Positions 23,701-34,000 of a DNA stretch of 64,000 nt are shown here, in pieces (within the stretch, counting starts at the first letter, position 1; the number at the start of each line of letters is the position of its first letter). A program made the position numbers and the translations under genes. The stretch spans positions 367,967,877 through 368,031,876 of the forward strand of contig NC_066583.1 of assembly GCF_024323335.1 (NCBI RefSeq), read 5' to 3'. The notes beneath the pieces are model-generated. The model did not search any database. It was not told the DNA's origin and worked only from the letters and a program-made list of their open reading frames with translations. Source of the DNA: Lathyrus oleraceus (lineage: Eukaryota > Streptophyta > Magnoliopsida > Fabales > Fabaceae).

Positions 23701-24227
23701 TTACTTTCCCATCTTTCTTCGGGACTGGCACGATGTTCGCAACCCATGGCGGATAATTAGTGACAGCAAGGAAACCAGCATCCCACTGCTTCTGCACTTC
23801 TTCCTTAATCTTCATTGCCATATCAGGTCGAGTTCTGCGCAACTTCTGCTTTACTGGAGGACAATCTGTTCTCAACGGTAGCTTGTGCACAACGATATCG
23901 GTATCCAACCCTGGCATATCTTGATAAGACCAGGCAAAGATATCGACATACTCTTTCAATAGCACCACCAACCTGCCCTTAACACTTTCCTCCAAAGCAG
24001 CCCCGATTTTCACCTCTTTTCTAACCTCGTCGGTACTCAGATTCACAACCTCAATCTGTTCCTCATGCGGCTGAATCACCTTCTCCTCTTGTTTTAACAA
24101 CCTGGCTAATTCCCCTGGCAGTTCACAATCTTCTTCGTCTTCTTCTTCGGCAAGATAGATCGGATTGTCGAAGTCATACGAGGGTGTAACAGGATTGTTA
24201 TCAATGAGATCCGGAGAGGAATCGCAT
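20747..24227 (-). CDS. pol: Ogre pol: RT, dual RNase H, integrase
   Basis: An intact frame (the open stretch extends to 24247) encodes RT with VDYRDLNRASPKDDFPLP and the catalytic YVDDM (Y at residue 284 counted from the ATG at 24247). A gypsy-type RNase H (YYLSKKFTDCETRYSLLE) follows, then a second RNase H of the archaeal type beginning FDGAVNVNGSG (D595) with YGDSALVINQV. Integrase has an HHCC zinc finger ending CHKCQIYADK, core acidic residues in GIDMIG and TDNGSNLNN (D948) and the glutamate in NGAVEAANKN, and it ends at TAA near 20747. A second RNase H is a hallmark of the Tat/Ogre clade. The ATG at 24247 lies inside the predicted intron, so translation probably enters by splicing from the protease exon. 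No internal stop is present. Confidence 0.93.
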
Positions 24228-24503
24228 CTGCATGAATGTTGATTCATGCACTGCTTTAGAACCGGTGTGAAAAATTGAAAAAGGAAAATGAAAACATTGC
24301 CATTTTTATTTGTTTTTTATTTTTAAACTGCAAAAATAAATGAAAAACAGGGAACACCGCTTTTGACTAAAAAACATCCTTTTATTAATGATGCAAAATT
24401 CTGCAAATTTAAACATGAGGTGGCCCTTACAATGGACCATTACGTGTCGGGCAATCACGTATGGTTTGCATGCAAATAAGAAAGAAAACAAGAAAAATAT
24501 TAC
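24228..24503 (-). other. predicted intron between Ogre protease and RT
   Basis: The protease frame runs into a TAA overlapping a GTAATA donor (GT at 24502-24503, complement). An acceptor ending ATGCAG (AG at 24228-24229, complement) lies just inside the RT frame. Removing these 276 nt fuses the protease and RT frames without a stop and keeps the RT reading frame. Ogre elements are known to carry an intron here. An alternative acceptor (AAGCAG, about 19 nt upstream in transcription) would leave a stop, so the chosen one is favoured. Confidence 0.7.
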
Positions 24504-26560
24504 TCTTCGAGGAGAGTGACCCGGATGATTTCTTCGGCTTTCCAGTTGTGGATTTCCATCCCTGGTTCGCACGGTGTTATCCATCGGTCCATATCACAGT
24601 CGCTGTCAGCATCTTCACCCATCATGCAGATGTGGTCTGGATCTAGCATTCCAGCACTGGTGAAAGTTACAGACGTACGACCCCCTCTTCCTCGTCCCAA
24701 GCCTCGGCCCGGTTGATATCCAACCCCAAAACGGTCCTTCTTCTCGGGAACCTCCATTACTCTGCCCCAGCCTGGAGCTTCTCCGCTCTTGACTACCTCA
24801 GCAGCCTGCTTATAGGAAGCGATGGACGGTTTCTCTTCCTCTTGCTTAGCAAACAGAGCATTCTCCACCTTGACGGTTTCAAATGCCTGACTAGGCGTTT
24901 CCCATATCTCTCCATCCATCTCCACATACTTAAACGAAGACAGGTGGCTGACAAAGATGTCTTCCTCTCCGCAAACAGTAACGACTTGGCCTCCCCAGAC
25001 ATACTTCAGCTTCTGGTGCAAAGTCGACGTAACTGCCCCCGCAGCATGAATCCATGGGCGACCCAACAAGCAACTGTAAGCTGGTTGGATGTCCATAACA
25101 TAGAAGGTTGACTTAAACACCTCCGGGCCAATCTTCACTGGCAATTCCACCTCCCCAAATACGGCCCGTTTTGACCCATCAAACGCCCGCACAATCAAAT
25201 CAGTCGGGGTCAAAATCAGCCCATCACAGTTTAACTTTGCCAAGGCCTTCTTAGGAAACACATTCAACGAGGAACCGGTATCAACCAGCACATGCGAAAG
25301 CACGGCTCCTTTGCATTCCATTGCAATGTGCAAAGCCCGGTTATGATTTCTCCCATCCACGGTCAAATCCATATCAGTAAAGCCCAACCCATGGCTGGCA
25401 TGCACGTTGGATACGACCGTCTCCAATTGGTTAATTGTAATCTCTTGAGGCACATAAGCTTTCTTCAATATTTTCAACAAGGCTTCCCTATGCCCCTCTG
25501 AGCTCAGTAACAATGAAAGAATGGAGATTTTGGACGGAGTCTGCTGCAAATGATCCACCAACTTATACTCCGACTTCTTGATTATTCTCAGAAACTCTTC
25601 AGCTTCATCATTAAATTTGTTATCCGACCCCGCAGGCGCCGGTGTCATCACAGGAGTACTACCGTTATCTGCCACAGCTTTACCCTTTGCCCTGGCTAAA
25701 GCCTCGGCCTTTTCTTTTTTCTCTTTTTCTTCCTCTCCCCTCCTCAATGCATCTGGAGCAAACAATCTTCCACTGCGCGTGAAACCGCTGGGACCGGCAT
25801 TATCCACCCTTAGCACGGTGGTCTCACTAGCAGTCTGTTCTTCAACCTTCTCACCGTTACAGTAGACCTCTCCCCCATAATGCCATGGCACGGCATCATC
25901 TTTGTCATATGGAATTGGCCCAGGTACCGTGATGGTAACTGGAGCCTCCTCCACCAGGTTAGACAAATCCACCGGATCATAGTATATAGTTATGGTGGAG
26001 ACCTCTTCCTTCTTTCCTTCAGTCCTCTCGACCACAATCTCACCACCGTCCATCAGACCCTGGACATGCTTCCTCAGAAGCTCACAACCATTCGTAGAAA
26101 TAGTGCACTCAGCACACTCAAACCCACAGCCCGGGTAAACCCCATTCATCAGCAGTTGTCTTTTCAACTCAACCAAAGGCGTCTTCAACTGATCGACCTC
26201 AGACAGCCCCACTCTATCTTCCACAGAAATAGCGTTTACTCCCCTCTGACCATGCGCAGGCATGGGATTTGCATTTACGTTGGGAGAAGGCGCAAAGTTG
26301 ATTGCTTTGGAATCCACTAGGTCCTGGACTACGTGCTTAAAAGCTTTGCAGTCCTCAACATTATGCCCGGGCGCACCCGAGTGGAATTCGCACTTAGCAT
26401 TTTCATTGTAACTGGGCGGCCTCTGATCAGGTCTCAAAGGCGCCAGCGTCCTCAGTTGCACCAGCCCGAGATCCAGAAGCTTCTTCAACAGAAACGAATA
26501 AGTCACCGGAGGCCTGTCGAATTGTCTATCATTTGCTCTGCCCTGACCTGGTATCCAGCC
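24500..26560 (-). CDS. pro: Ogre gag C-terminus and aspartic protease
   Basis: The open frame begins inside the 3' end of gag (about 26560, in a frame shifted by one from gag) and ends at TAA 24500. It includes a zinc-finger-like CEFHSGAPGHNVEDC segment near 26380, a charged region with EEKEKKEKAEALARAKGK, and the retropepsin site VDTGSS with its aspartate near residue 409 counted from 26506. A glycine-rich, G-patch-like tail (RFGVGYQPGRGLGRGRGG) precedes the splice donor. Gag stops at 26503, so expression of this part needs a frameshift during translation or marks a one-base mutation. The protease processes the polyprotein in the virus-like particle. The exact N-terminal boundary is uncertain. 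Confidence 0.85.
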   Translation of the reverse strand, partial: GWIPGQGRANDRQFDRPPVTYSFLLKKLLDLGLVQLRTLAPLRPDQRPPSYNENAKCEFHSGAPGHNVEDCKAFKHVVQDLVDSKAINFAPSPNVNANPMPAHGQRGVNAISVEDRVGLSEVDQLKTPLVELKRQLLMNGVYPGCGFECAECTISTNGCELLRKHVQGLMDGGEIVVERTEGKKEEVSTITIYYDPVDLSNLVEEAPVTITVPGPIPYDKDDAVPWHYGGEVYCNGEKVEEQTASETTVLRVDNAGPSGFTRSGRLFAPDALRRGEEEKEKKEKAEALARAKGKAVADNGSTPVMTPAPAGSDNKFNDEAEEFLRIIKKSEYKLVDHLQQTPSKISILSLLLSSEGHREALLKILKKAYVPQEITINQLETVVSNVHASHGLGFTDMDLTVDGRNHNRALHIAMECKGAVLSHVLVDTGSSLNVFPKKALAKLNCDGLILTPTDLIVRAFDGSKRAVFGEVELPVKIGPEVFKSTFYVMDIQPAYSCLLGRPWIHAAGAVTSTLHQKLKYVWGGQVVTVCGEEDIFVSHLSSFKYVEMDGEIWETPSQAFETVKVENALFAKQEEEKPSIASYKQAAEVVKSGEAPGWGRVMEVPEKKDRFGVGYQPGRGLGRGRGGRTSVTFTSAGMLDPDHICMMGEDADSDCDMDRWITPCEPGMEIHNWKAEEIIRVTLLEE

Positions 26561-27777
26561 CTCTGGGGCCTCTGTTGGAACGGTTGTCTTTGTTGCTGCT
26601 GTTGTTGTTGCGGTTGTGCTGACTGAGACTCAGCAGGAATTGTTACTGCAGCATTGTGCTGGAAGTAACGGTCCCTACTGGGTCCGCGCTGTGTATAAAC
26701 TGCACTGGTGTCTCCTTCCTTCTTTCTCTGACCGTTATTACCGAACGGTTTCTTCGTTCCTGAAGAAGACGCAGATGCACCACCCTGGATTTTACCCAGC
26801 TTCAACCAACTTTCGATTCTTTCTCCTGCCACCACAATGTCAGAGAAATTGGTGACAGGGCAACCCACCATTCTTTCTGCAAACGGCCCCTGCAGGGTCC
26901 CCATGAACAAATCGGACATCTCTCTGTCCACCAGAGGAGGTTGCACCCTTGCAGCCAGTTCTCTCCACCTCTGCGCATACTCCTTGAATCCTTCGTTATG
27001 CTTTTGAGACATACCCTGCAGCTGGGTACGACTCGGAGCCATATCAGCATTAAATTGGTATTGCTTAAAGAAAGCATCTCCCAAATCTTGCCAGCTTTTG
27101 ATATCGGACGATCTCAACTTGGTGTACCATTCCAAGGAGCCTCCAGACAGGCTGTCCTGGAAAAAGTACATCCACAGTTTTTGATCCGCGGTGTATGCCG
27201 AGATTTTGCGGACAAATGCCTGGAGATGAGTTTCCGGGCAAGAACTGCCATTGTATTTGTCGAACGCAGGCGCCTTGAACTTCTGAGGAATGACAATCCC
27301 CTCCACCAATCCCATGTTGGACATGTTAACCACCCCTGGCGTGGCATAACTTTCAAGCACTTTGATTTTCTCAGCCAGCAGCTGGATTTCCTTATTCTGA
27401 GGAGGAATGTCGTAAGGCACAAAAGGCTCATTTCGCATAGAGAACTGGTCGGCCTCCCTATCTTCCTCCTGATCTTCGTCAAACCCATAAAACGGAGGCA
27501 CAAAGTTGTCTTTCATATTCTGACTAGGCCCAGGTTGACCAGCAGCACCAGCATTATTCACCAGACCAACTGTTGTCCTCTTTCCACCATCACGAGATCC
27601 CTGCCCCTGGTTGGAGACTCCATCCAGGTTGACCCCACTGTTCTGAGCAGAAACCCGCTCGAGTTTCTCAACTTTATCTGCGAGAGCCTTCTGACCAATG
27701 GCAAAACCTTGCATTATATTGATCAGTTCGGTCATTTTCTCCTTCAATTCCAGCATATCAGCACTGGGAAGCTCCAT
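26503..27777 (-). CDS. gag: Ogre gag
   Basis: This 424-residue frame starts at ATG 27777 with a short heptad-like helix (MLELKEKMTELINIM). A retrotransposon gag domain with LEWYTKLRSSDIKSWQDLGD and FKEYAQRWRELAARVQPP follows at about residues 190-300. The C-terminus is glutamine-rich (QPQQQQQQQRQPFQQRP) and the frame ends at TGA 26503. Gag forms the particle that packages element RNA. The natural continuation, containing VTYSFLLKKL and the zinc-finger-like segment, is in the minus-one frame starting about 20 codons before this stop. ORF1 lies about 525 bp upstream. Confidence 0.9.
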   Translation of the reverse strand: MELPSADMLELKEKMTELINIMQGFAIGQKALADKVEKLERVSAQNSGVNLDGVSNQGQGSRDGGKRTTVGLVNNAGAAGQPGPSQNMKDNFVPPFYGFDEDQEEDREADQFSMRNEPFVPYDIPPQNKEIQLLAEKIKVLESYATPGVVNMSNMGLVEGIVIPQKFKAPAFDKYNGSSCPETHLQAFVRKISAYTADQKLWMYFFQDSLSGGSLEWYTKLRSSDIKSWQDLGDAFFKQYQFNADMAPSRTQLQGMSQKHNEGFKEYAQRWRELAARVQPPLVDREMSDLFMGTLQGPFAERMVGCPVTNFSDIVVAGERIESWLKLGKIQGGASASSSGTKKPFGNNGQRKKEGDTSAVYTQRGPSRDRYFQHNAAVTIPAESQSAQPQQQQQQQRQPFQQRPQRAGYQVRAEQMIDNSTGLR

Positions 27778-28302
27778 GAGTCTGGGAGTGTTTCTTCTTG
27801 TGTAATATCGGTGAGGGCGAGTTGAGTGCAGGGGTACTATTCTTCGAGCGCGAGCAATGGTTCCTGTTTACAAACAAGCACGTTAGTAATAGTCACCTGC
27901 AAAATAAAACACAAGTTATCATGATTAATGCATGTATGCAGTGTCTATCCATATGAAGGACACTTTGTCTCTCGACCCTGGCATCATCGAGACAAATAAT
28001 AAGCCGGCATTAACATTCTGATTAGCAGTGTTTGATTTTGTTGTGCAGATCGGAGATATGTGATTTAGCAAGAATACCCCCAACCATGTGTGTGCTTGTG
28101 TAAGTGCATACGGTAAAGCAAATAAAGCTTGAAAACCAATCACTGAATGAAAAATCACCATCACATAGCAAAAGTGCACAATCAGTGCAGTAGTCATACA
28201 TCAACCAGATAAGGTCAGATACAATCCTCAAGAATAGGAAAGAAATACAGACAAGTGAATTCCGTCAACAAGCCTGACGGTAATTCACAACGAAAGAAAG
28301 AT
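27778..28302 (-). other. spacer between Ogre ORF1 and gag
   Basis: About 525 bp separate the ORF1 stop from the gag ATG. The region is AT-richer and holds no conserved frame that I recognise. It may contain signals for gag expression, but nothing specific is visible. Confidence 0.5.
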
Positions 28303-30003
28303 CTAACTGGATGAGGGTCCCGCAGATGGCCCTATCTCGCCCTCCATCCTCGCGAACTCTGCGGCGAACCTGAGCTCTATGTTCTCCTGCTGTAGTCTTC
28401 CAACTTCCTTCTGATGAATCTTCATCTGTCTGAAGTAGTGGTCTCTCTCTGCCATGTAATGATCTCTCTCGGCCCTGATCTTTGCTTTCTCCGCCTCCCA
28501 CTCTGCAGCGAGGACTCTGGCTCTCTCATCCCTCTGATCCCTGACTAGGATTTGCCTCCTCTTCTCATCTTCTATCACCTTTGATGCTCTGAACAGCTTC
28601 TCCTTAGTGATATCATGCTCCTTTGCTGAAGATGCCAAAGCCTGACTAACCTTCCCATAGTAGGCTGTATCCATCTCAAATCGCTTGGTCTCCAAAGCAT
28701 GCCGCTTATCCTGATCTTCCATCTTTGCTTTGAGCTCCTGATTAGCTCTCTGAACCCGAGCGACACTCATCTCCAATTCCGTCTTCTCTGCAAGTAGCTG
28801 ATCTCGTTCCCGCTTCACCTCTAAGAACTCATCCATGCTGACAGAAGAACTTGGACCCTCAATCCTAGGACACACTGAGTCACCTCCAGGGAACGGTAGA
28901 AATGTAGACTCAATCCTCTTCCGCAACCAATCCTCAAATAGTGGAAAATACCGGCAGTTGACTTTGCCATAAGGAGCCTTACCCCTCCTCTGGATATCTC
29001 GCCATTCGTCCAATACCTGCCTCAACTTGGTCTGGTTACCATCAATCGGGAAATAGAAGGACTCCTGAATCTCTCGCCCGAGAGGAGGACCCTCTATAGC
29101 AAACCCCATCTGTCTCCGGAGAAGCATCGGGTTGTAATTAATGCAACCCTGAACTCCCACCAAAGGCACATTAGGTAAACTCCCACAACTACATATGAAG
29201 TCCTGACCAGCTAAACCATTATGAGTCCAAGCAATGTCATCAGCCCGCAGACCCATCAATCGGAAGGACCACTTGACACTAGGGTCAATCTGAACAAACG
29301 CACCTCGGGAAGGCAAATACCCCATGAACCATCTAAAGAGCAACTGAGAGCAGCATCTAACCAGACCACCCCGCCTCTTCTCATTCCTGTTATGCACTGA
29401 GTAGTAGACATCTCCAATCAGGGTAGGAATAGGGTTTCTCTGCATAAACAATCTGATAGCATTATGGTCCACAAAATTCTTCTGGTTAGGAAACAGAACA
29501 ATCCCATAAATGCTCACAGCAATCAGAGCACAAACCGTCTTCCAATTACCCGCAGCAGCATGTTCCTTGGCATTAGCCTCCAAGAAACTCAAATGAAATC
29601 CAGGTAACTTTCCCTTCTCCTTCCAACCTTCCTTGACCATTTCCGGACTCAAATAAAGAGCACGTGAAATCCCAAGGACATCCGGCTCCGCCCTAGTGAC
29701 ATGGAAAGGAATCTGATCACGGATTTGAATACCCAGGATGCTGACATAATCCTCCATCAGAGGTCCCAACAGATAGTCTGGAAAAACGAAACACCTCAAC
29801 CCAGGGTCATAGAACTGAAGAAGAGTGTGGATGGCGCTCCTGTCGCAGTCAGTGAGTCTGAAAACCATCTTCAGAATACCGTCGTATGACTCTCTAAACA
29901 TTCCCACATGGTCAGGAGTAATCAATGCTATCATATCCTTGAGCACACCAATCTCTGGATCAAAGAAACTGTAAGCAATGTTGTTCTTCAAACCGGTCCT
30001 CAT
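28303..30003 (-). CDS. Ogre ORF1 protein
   Basis: This 566-residue frame starts at ATG 30003 (MRTGLKNNIAYSFFD). Residues 1 to about 370 form a compact domain with FRLTDCDRSAIHTLLQFYDP, FPDYLLGPLMEDY and RWFMGYLPSRGAF, resembling the plant mobile-domain-like proteins encoded upstream of gag in Ogre elements. Residues about 390-550 are strongly charged and heptad-like (VKRERDQLLAEKTELEM, ERDHYMAERDHYFRQ), a long coiled coil, with a serine-rich end. Its biochemical role is not established. It is complete and open, in keeping with a young element. The domain assignment is from memory. Confidence 0.88.
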   Translation of the reverse strand: MRTGLKNNIAYSFFDPEIGVLKDMIALITPDHVGMFRESYDGILKMVFRLTDCDRSAIHTLLQFYDPGLRCFVFPDYLLGPLMEDYVSILGIQIRDQIPFHVTRAEPDVLGISRALYLSPEMVKEGWKEKGKLPGFHLSFLEANAKEHAAAGNWKTVCALIAVSIYGIVLFPNQKNFVDHNAIRLFMQRNPIPTLIGDVYYSVHNRNEKRRGGLVRCCSQLLFRWFMGYLPSRGAFVQIDPSVKWSFRLMGLRADDIAWTHNGLAGQDFICSCGSLPNVPLVGVQGCINYNPMLLRRQMGFAIEGPPLGREIQESFYFPIDGNQTKLRQVLDEWRDIQRRGKAPYGKVNCRYFPLFEDWLRKRIESTFLPFPGGDSVCPRIEGPSSSVSMDEFLEVKRERDQLLAEKTELEMSVARVQRANQELKAKMEDQDKRHALETKRFEMDTAYYGKVSQALASSAKEHDITKEKLFRASKVIEDEKRRQILVRDQRDERARVLAAEWEAEKAKIRAERDHYMAERDHYFRQMKIHQKEVGRLQQENIELRFAAEFARMEGEIGPSAGPSSS

Positions 30004-31074
30004 ACTGGAGCAGAAAATCTCTCAACCAGAATCTCGATCAAAAGTGTCCCTGCATATGGGTAAACATGGGTTAGATGCAAATAATGCAAAATGCAATGAT
30101 GCTGATGAATGAATGCAATGCGTTGCCATCCTCCAAGCCATCTGATTATCTGTACTGAATCTGGGCTCTGAACTGATCATAACCATCTGAGTGGACAAAT
30201 AATCACCAATCTGATCCACGGGTTCCGAAATAAACGGAAGACAGATGCATCATCATCATCATCAACACCAGACCATCTCTGAGCAGACACACCATCATCT
30301 GAATCGGCCCGGGGAATCCGAAATAAACGGATCCCCACTGATACATATCTCGGCCCGGGGAATCCGAAATAAACGGATCCCCACTGATAAGTCACGGACA
30401 ACACTCCGGCGTCACAGCAATAAATAACCATAAATCCGACTTATAATTATGTCTCTGAATCACAGATCAAAAGGTCACCATCTGAAGGCTATCTGAACAA
30501 ACATCTGACAGAACAACCCTCCCCTCACAGGTAGGTTCTAAACAAGCCATCCTAAGGCGGATAATAGTCTCGACAATCGGGCGGAGATACTCAATGGGTT
30601 TGCCCTTTCGGGTGTGCCATTGTAGCTCCCTTAAAATCGTCTAAACCAAAGATCCGGGAATGATCGGTCACCAGAGTCAACAACTCAAATGGAGTGACTC
30701 AAACAAAGCGGAATATCCACAGAGATGAGCACTATCAAGTGAGCCTCGTCCGGCTTGTGGCACATCACGCCGCCAGGCACATGTTGACTTAACATGAAAG
30801 AGGCAACGTGAGACCACACTAGTCCTAGGTGTATACTCGGGCCTGGGTTTTAGCCCCACTCAGAACACCCACCCCAAAGTAACAGAACCACCTGCAGAGG
30901 AAGATGGCAACGTGACAGTAATGATGCATGCACATATTTAATGCAAGTATATAAACAATGGTTAGTATAATAAATGCAATAAATAAACAAAACAAGCAAC
31001 CAAACCTATCCTAAAGCGCTAGGAGAGACTCGCTTAGGGACGATGGACCAGCATAGGTCAACACCTTTTCCCCA
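30004..31074 (-). other. Ogre 5' leader
   Basis: This lies between the primer site and the ORF1 ATG. It contains a 46-bp direct duplication (units starting near 30305 and 30351), each unit carrying an inverted pair ggggaatccg/cggatcccc. No gene is seen. Confidence 0.7.
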
Positions 31075-31088
31075 GCAGAGTCGCCAGC
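31072..31088 (-). other. Ogre primer-binding site
   Basis: On the coding strand the 5' LTR ends ...GCGACA and is followed by gc and then TGGCGACTCTGCTGGGG. This is the tRNA-Arg-type primer site that I recall for Ogre elements. It confirms minus-strand orientation. Confidence 0.8.
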
Positions 31089-34000
31089 TGTCGCATCCTG
31101 CGAAAAAACAACCGGCGAGCCTAAAAATAAAAACACACAGAGCCGCCACTAAACGTTATTTATCCCAAGATAGGGAAAGGAAACGCTCAGAGAAACCTGG
31201 AAAGACATGGTCTCGCGACCAGAGAGAAAAGGTTCGGGAGTCGGTTACGCAAGGGGAAGGTATTAGCACCCCTCACGTCCTAGGTACTCCTAGGGATCCA
31301 CGTTCTAGAAAGATAAGGTTGCTATAAACATACATCACACACATACACAGGGAACGCAGGTGGGGTTAAGAAGAAAGGGCTCGATAAGGCATCGCACCTT
31401 ATGCCTACATATCTTGTCTGGAACAAGAATCAGAGCCACTGTAGTTCGGCTTACGCACGCCAAACAACACAAAACAATCATACAAAGGGGGTGGCAAACA
31501 TGGAGCCCGACAACCACTGGATGGAATTACGTCAGCATCCGAACCAAAACACACTCAAAATGGCAAACGAGGAGCCCGACTGCCAATCACTGGGCTTACG
31601 TCGGCATCCGAACCAAAACAAACAATCAGATAACAAACAAACACACACAAAAAAGAAAAAGGTTGCCCGGAGTGGTCTCGCACGACCACCTGCCTACATA
31701 CCTCGTCTGGAACGAGGATCAGGGCGATGTAGTTCCCCTGAAAGGGACTGAATTGCTAACCAAAAACCGGGGAGAGACACACGACTAGGGAGCTGAGACT
31801 CGAGCCTAATGTTGTCATGCATCGTTAACCCTAAGTTCGGTTTTCTATCCTACTTGCATAAGCAAACTATCCTAACCAGGAAAGAAGCAATCACACAAGC
31901 ATACAATATACAAGCATATATCAGATGAGAACAGGCATCTCAAACAACACAAACATGTCAATCAAATGTCCACATAACACCCACTATAGCCAAACAAGGG
32001 GCTCAATCAATCGGGTTTGACTGCCTAAGCAAGTCGTCTGTACAGGCTGGTTTTGCTCTTAACCTTGCCATTACGAGGCTAAGGTGAAGCAGATGAAGAG
32101 GTGAAGTGAGGATCAGACCTCACAACTCATATCCCTAACCAGGGAGAGCTGACAAATGAGCATGGGTCCAGAATAGGGGAACCCTTCTATACTCGATGAC
32201 TCTGACACAATGTGCACTGCACAGATCTTGGGCTTTTGATCTCAATGCTACAACCATGTAATGGGAGCAAGGAGAAGACTCACTGAATAGTGGGGGACAG
32301 GTTGCTTGTCCCTACCTTCCACCAATTGCCTTACTTGAAGGGCTTTTCCTGCTTGGCTTAAAAATAAACATACACAAGCATTGCCTCTTAAGGAGGACTT
32401 CAGACAATTTGCCCGGCCCGGTAACAGCCGGGTCTCCAGACTACATGAAGTCAAGAAGACCTACCTCGATGCAAGTTGCTTAAGCAACGCAAAGCAAAAA
32501 GTTCGCAAGGAACTGAGCAACTAAAGGTACCTGTACAAAAGTCAAACAGAATCAGCATCTACTTTCACAAACAGACAACAATATAATGATCAATTAACAA
32601 TCAACCAATGATGTGCATAGCACAAAGCTCAAGGCTCAAACATCCTACAAAACAAACACATTAGTTTGTAGGTCAAGCAACACAATCCCAAATGTGAAAC
32701 AAAAGCCTTAATCCTTAACTTCTTAACCTGAAAAGGCACAATCAACTTCAAATGTAAGTAACATGACCACTAGGACTAGCCTAGGGTCAAAAGGATGGAA
32801 AAATCCTAAAACAGCAGCCAATTCATAATTAAAGTCAAGTAATATCAATAACAAAGGGATCCCAATTGGTCCCATATCCAAACTATATACACATTTTAAA
32901 TTATGCAACCTAGAAGGCAAATGAAGCAAAGTTGAGTCTCATACAAACAACCAGCAAGATCATATCCAACCGCATGTCAAAAAGGATCCAAAAAATCCAC
33001 AAAAATTCTATCCTAACCAGAAGGCATTCAACAAGTCACATATTAAATTTCAAGTCATTTGGCCTAATAGATCAATAGGAATTAATTAAACATGGTACAG
33101 CATGCAAAAACTACATCAAATGAAGTCCAAATTATACACCAACTTCAATCTAATGGTAAACAGCAATGGTGCATCATAAATCAGTAGGACCAAAGCCAAA
33201 AGCTACATTAATGTGTCAGGAATTATGCTATCAATTTTCATGTCCATTGGATTAATTATGAGGATATGGCAACATAAATGCTAAAGGTTACATCAATGGA
33301 GCTCTAACATGCTAGGCAGTAAGAAAAAATATGAATCAAATTGGAAATTGATTGTAAAAATCCACAAAAATTATCAGTGATAGCTAACATGTTAAACAAG
33401 CTTCATGCAAAAAATTAGGGCCATTGGCCAATGGGAAGCATGGAAAAATATTTGGGGAATTCAGCATGCCAAACTATGTCACATATATACATGTCCAACT
33501 TCAATAATTCATATATAATAGATCATAGGCTAAAAAACTCCCAAACCTATGTCAAAAAATCCAGAAGGATGTCTAGAAGTCATGTTTCAATTTTCACTTA
33601 ATTTGGATGGAGTATGTGAATTATAGAATTAAAATGGTAATGTGTATGGAAATATGTATACATTGGAATATCTCTAGGTCCATTAATATTTTTTTCCAGC
33701 ACTATTTCCTTTTTGATTTTTATAAAATATAATAGAGAAAAAATGAAAACTAATAAAAAAATCCTGCATTTTTTGGATAAGAATTGAATATTATATGATT
33801 TTTCTAAGATGTTTTAAATAATTATTTAACATTTATTTAGATTTATATGGATTTATTAAAAGAATTCACTTAATTAAACACCATGCAGTGGCACAAGTGG
33901 TAATGAGCGAAGCTGGCCTAATACACTGCCGTTTCAATTATTGACGTGTCAACACCGGATTGGGCCTGGCCTTCACAAACACGAAACCGAAATGAAATTC

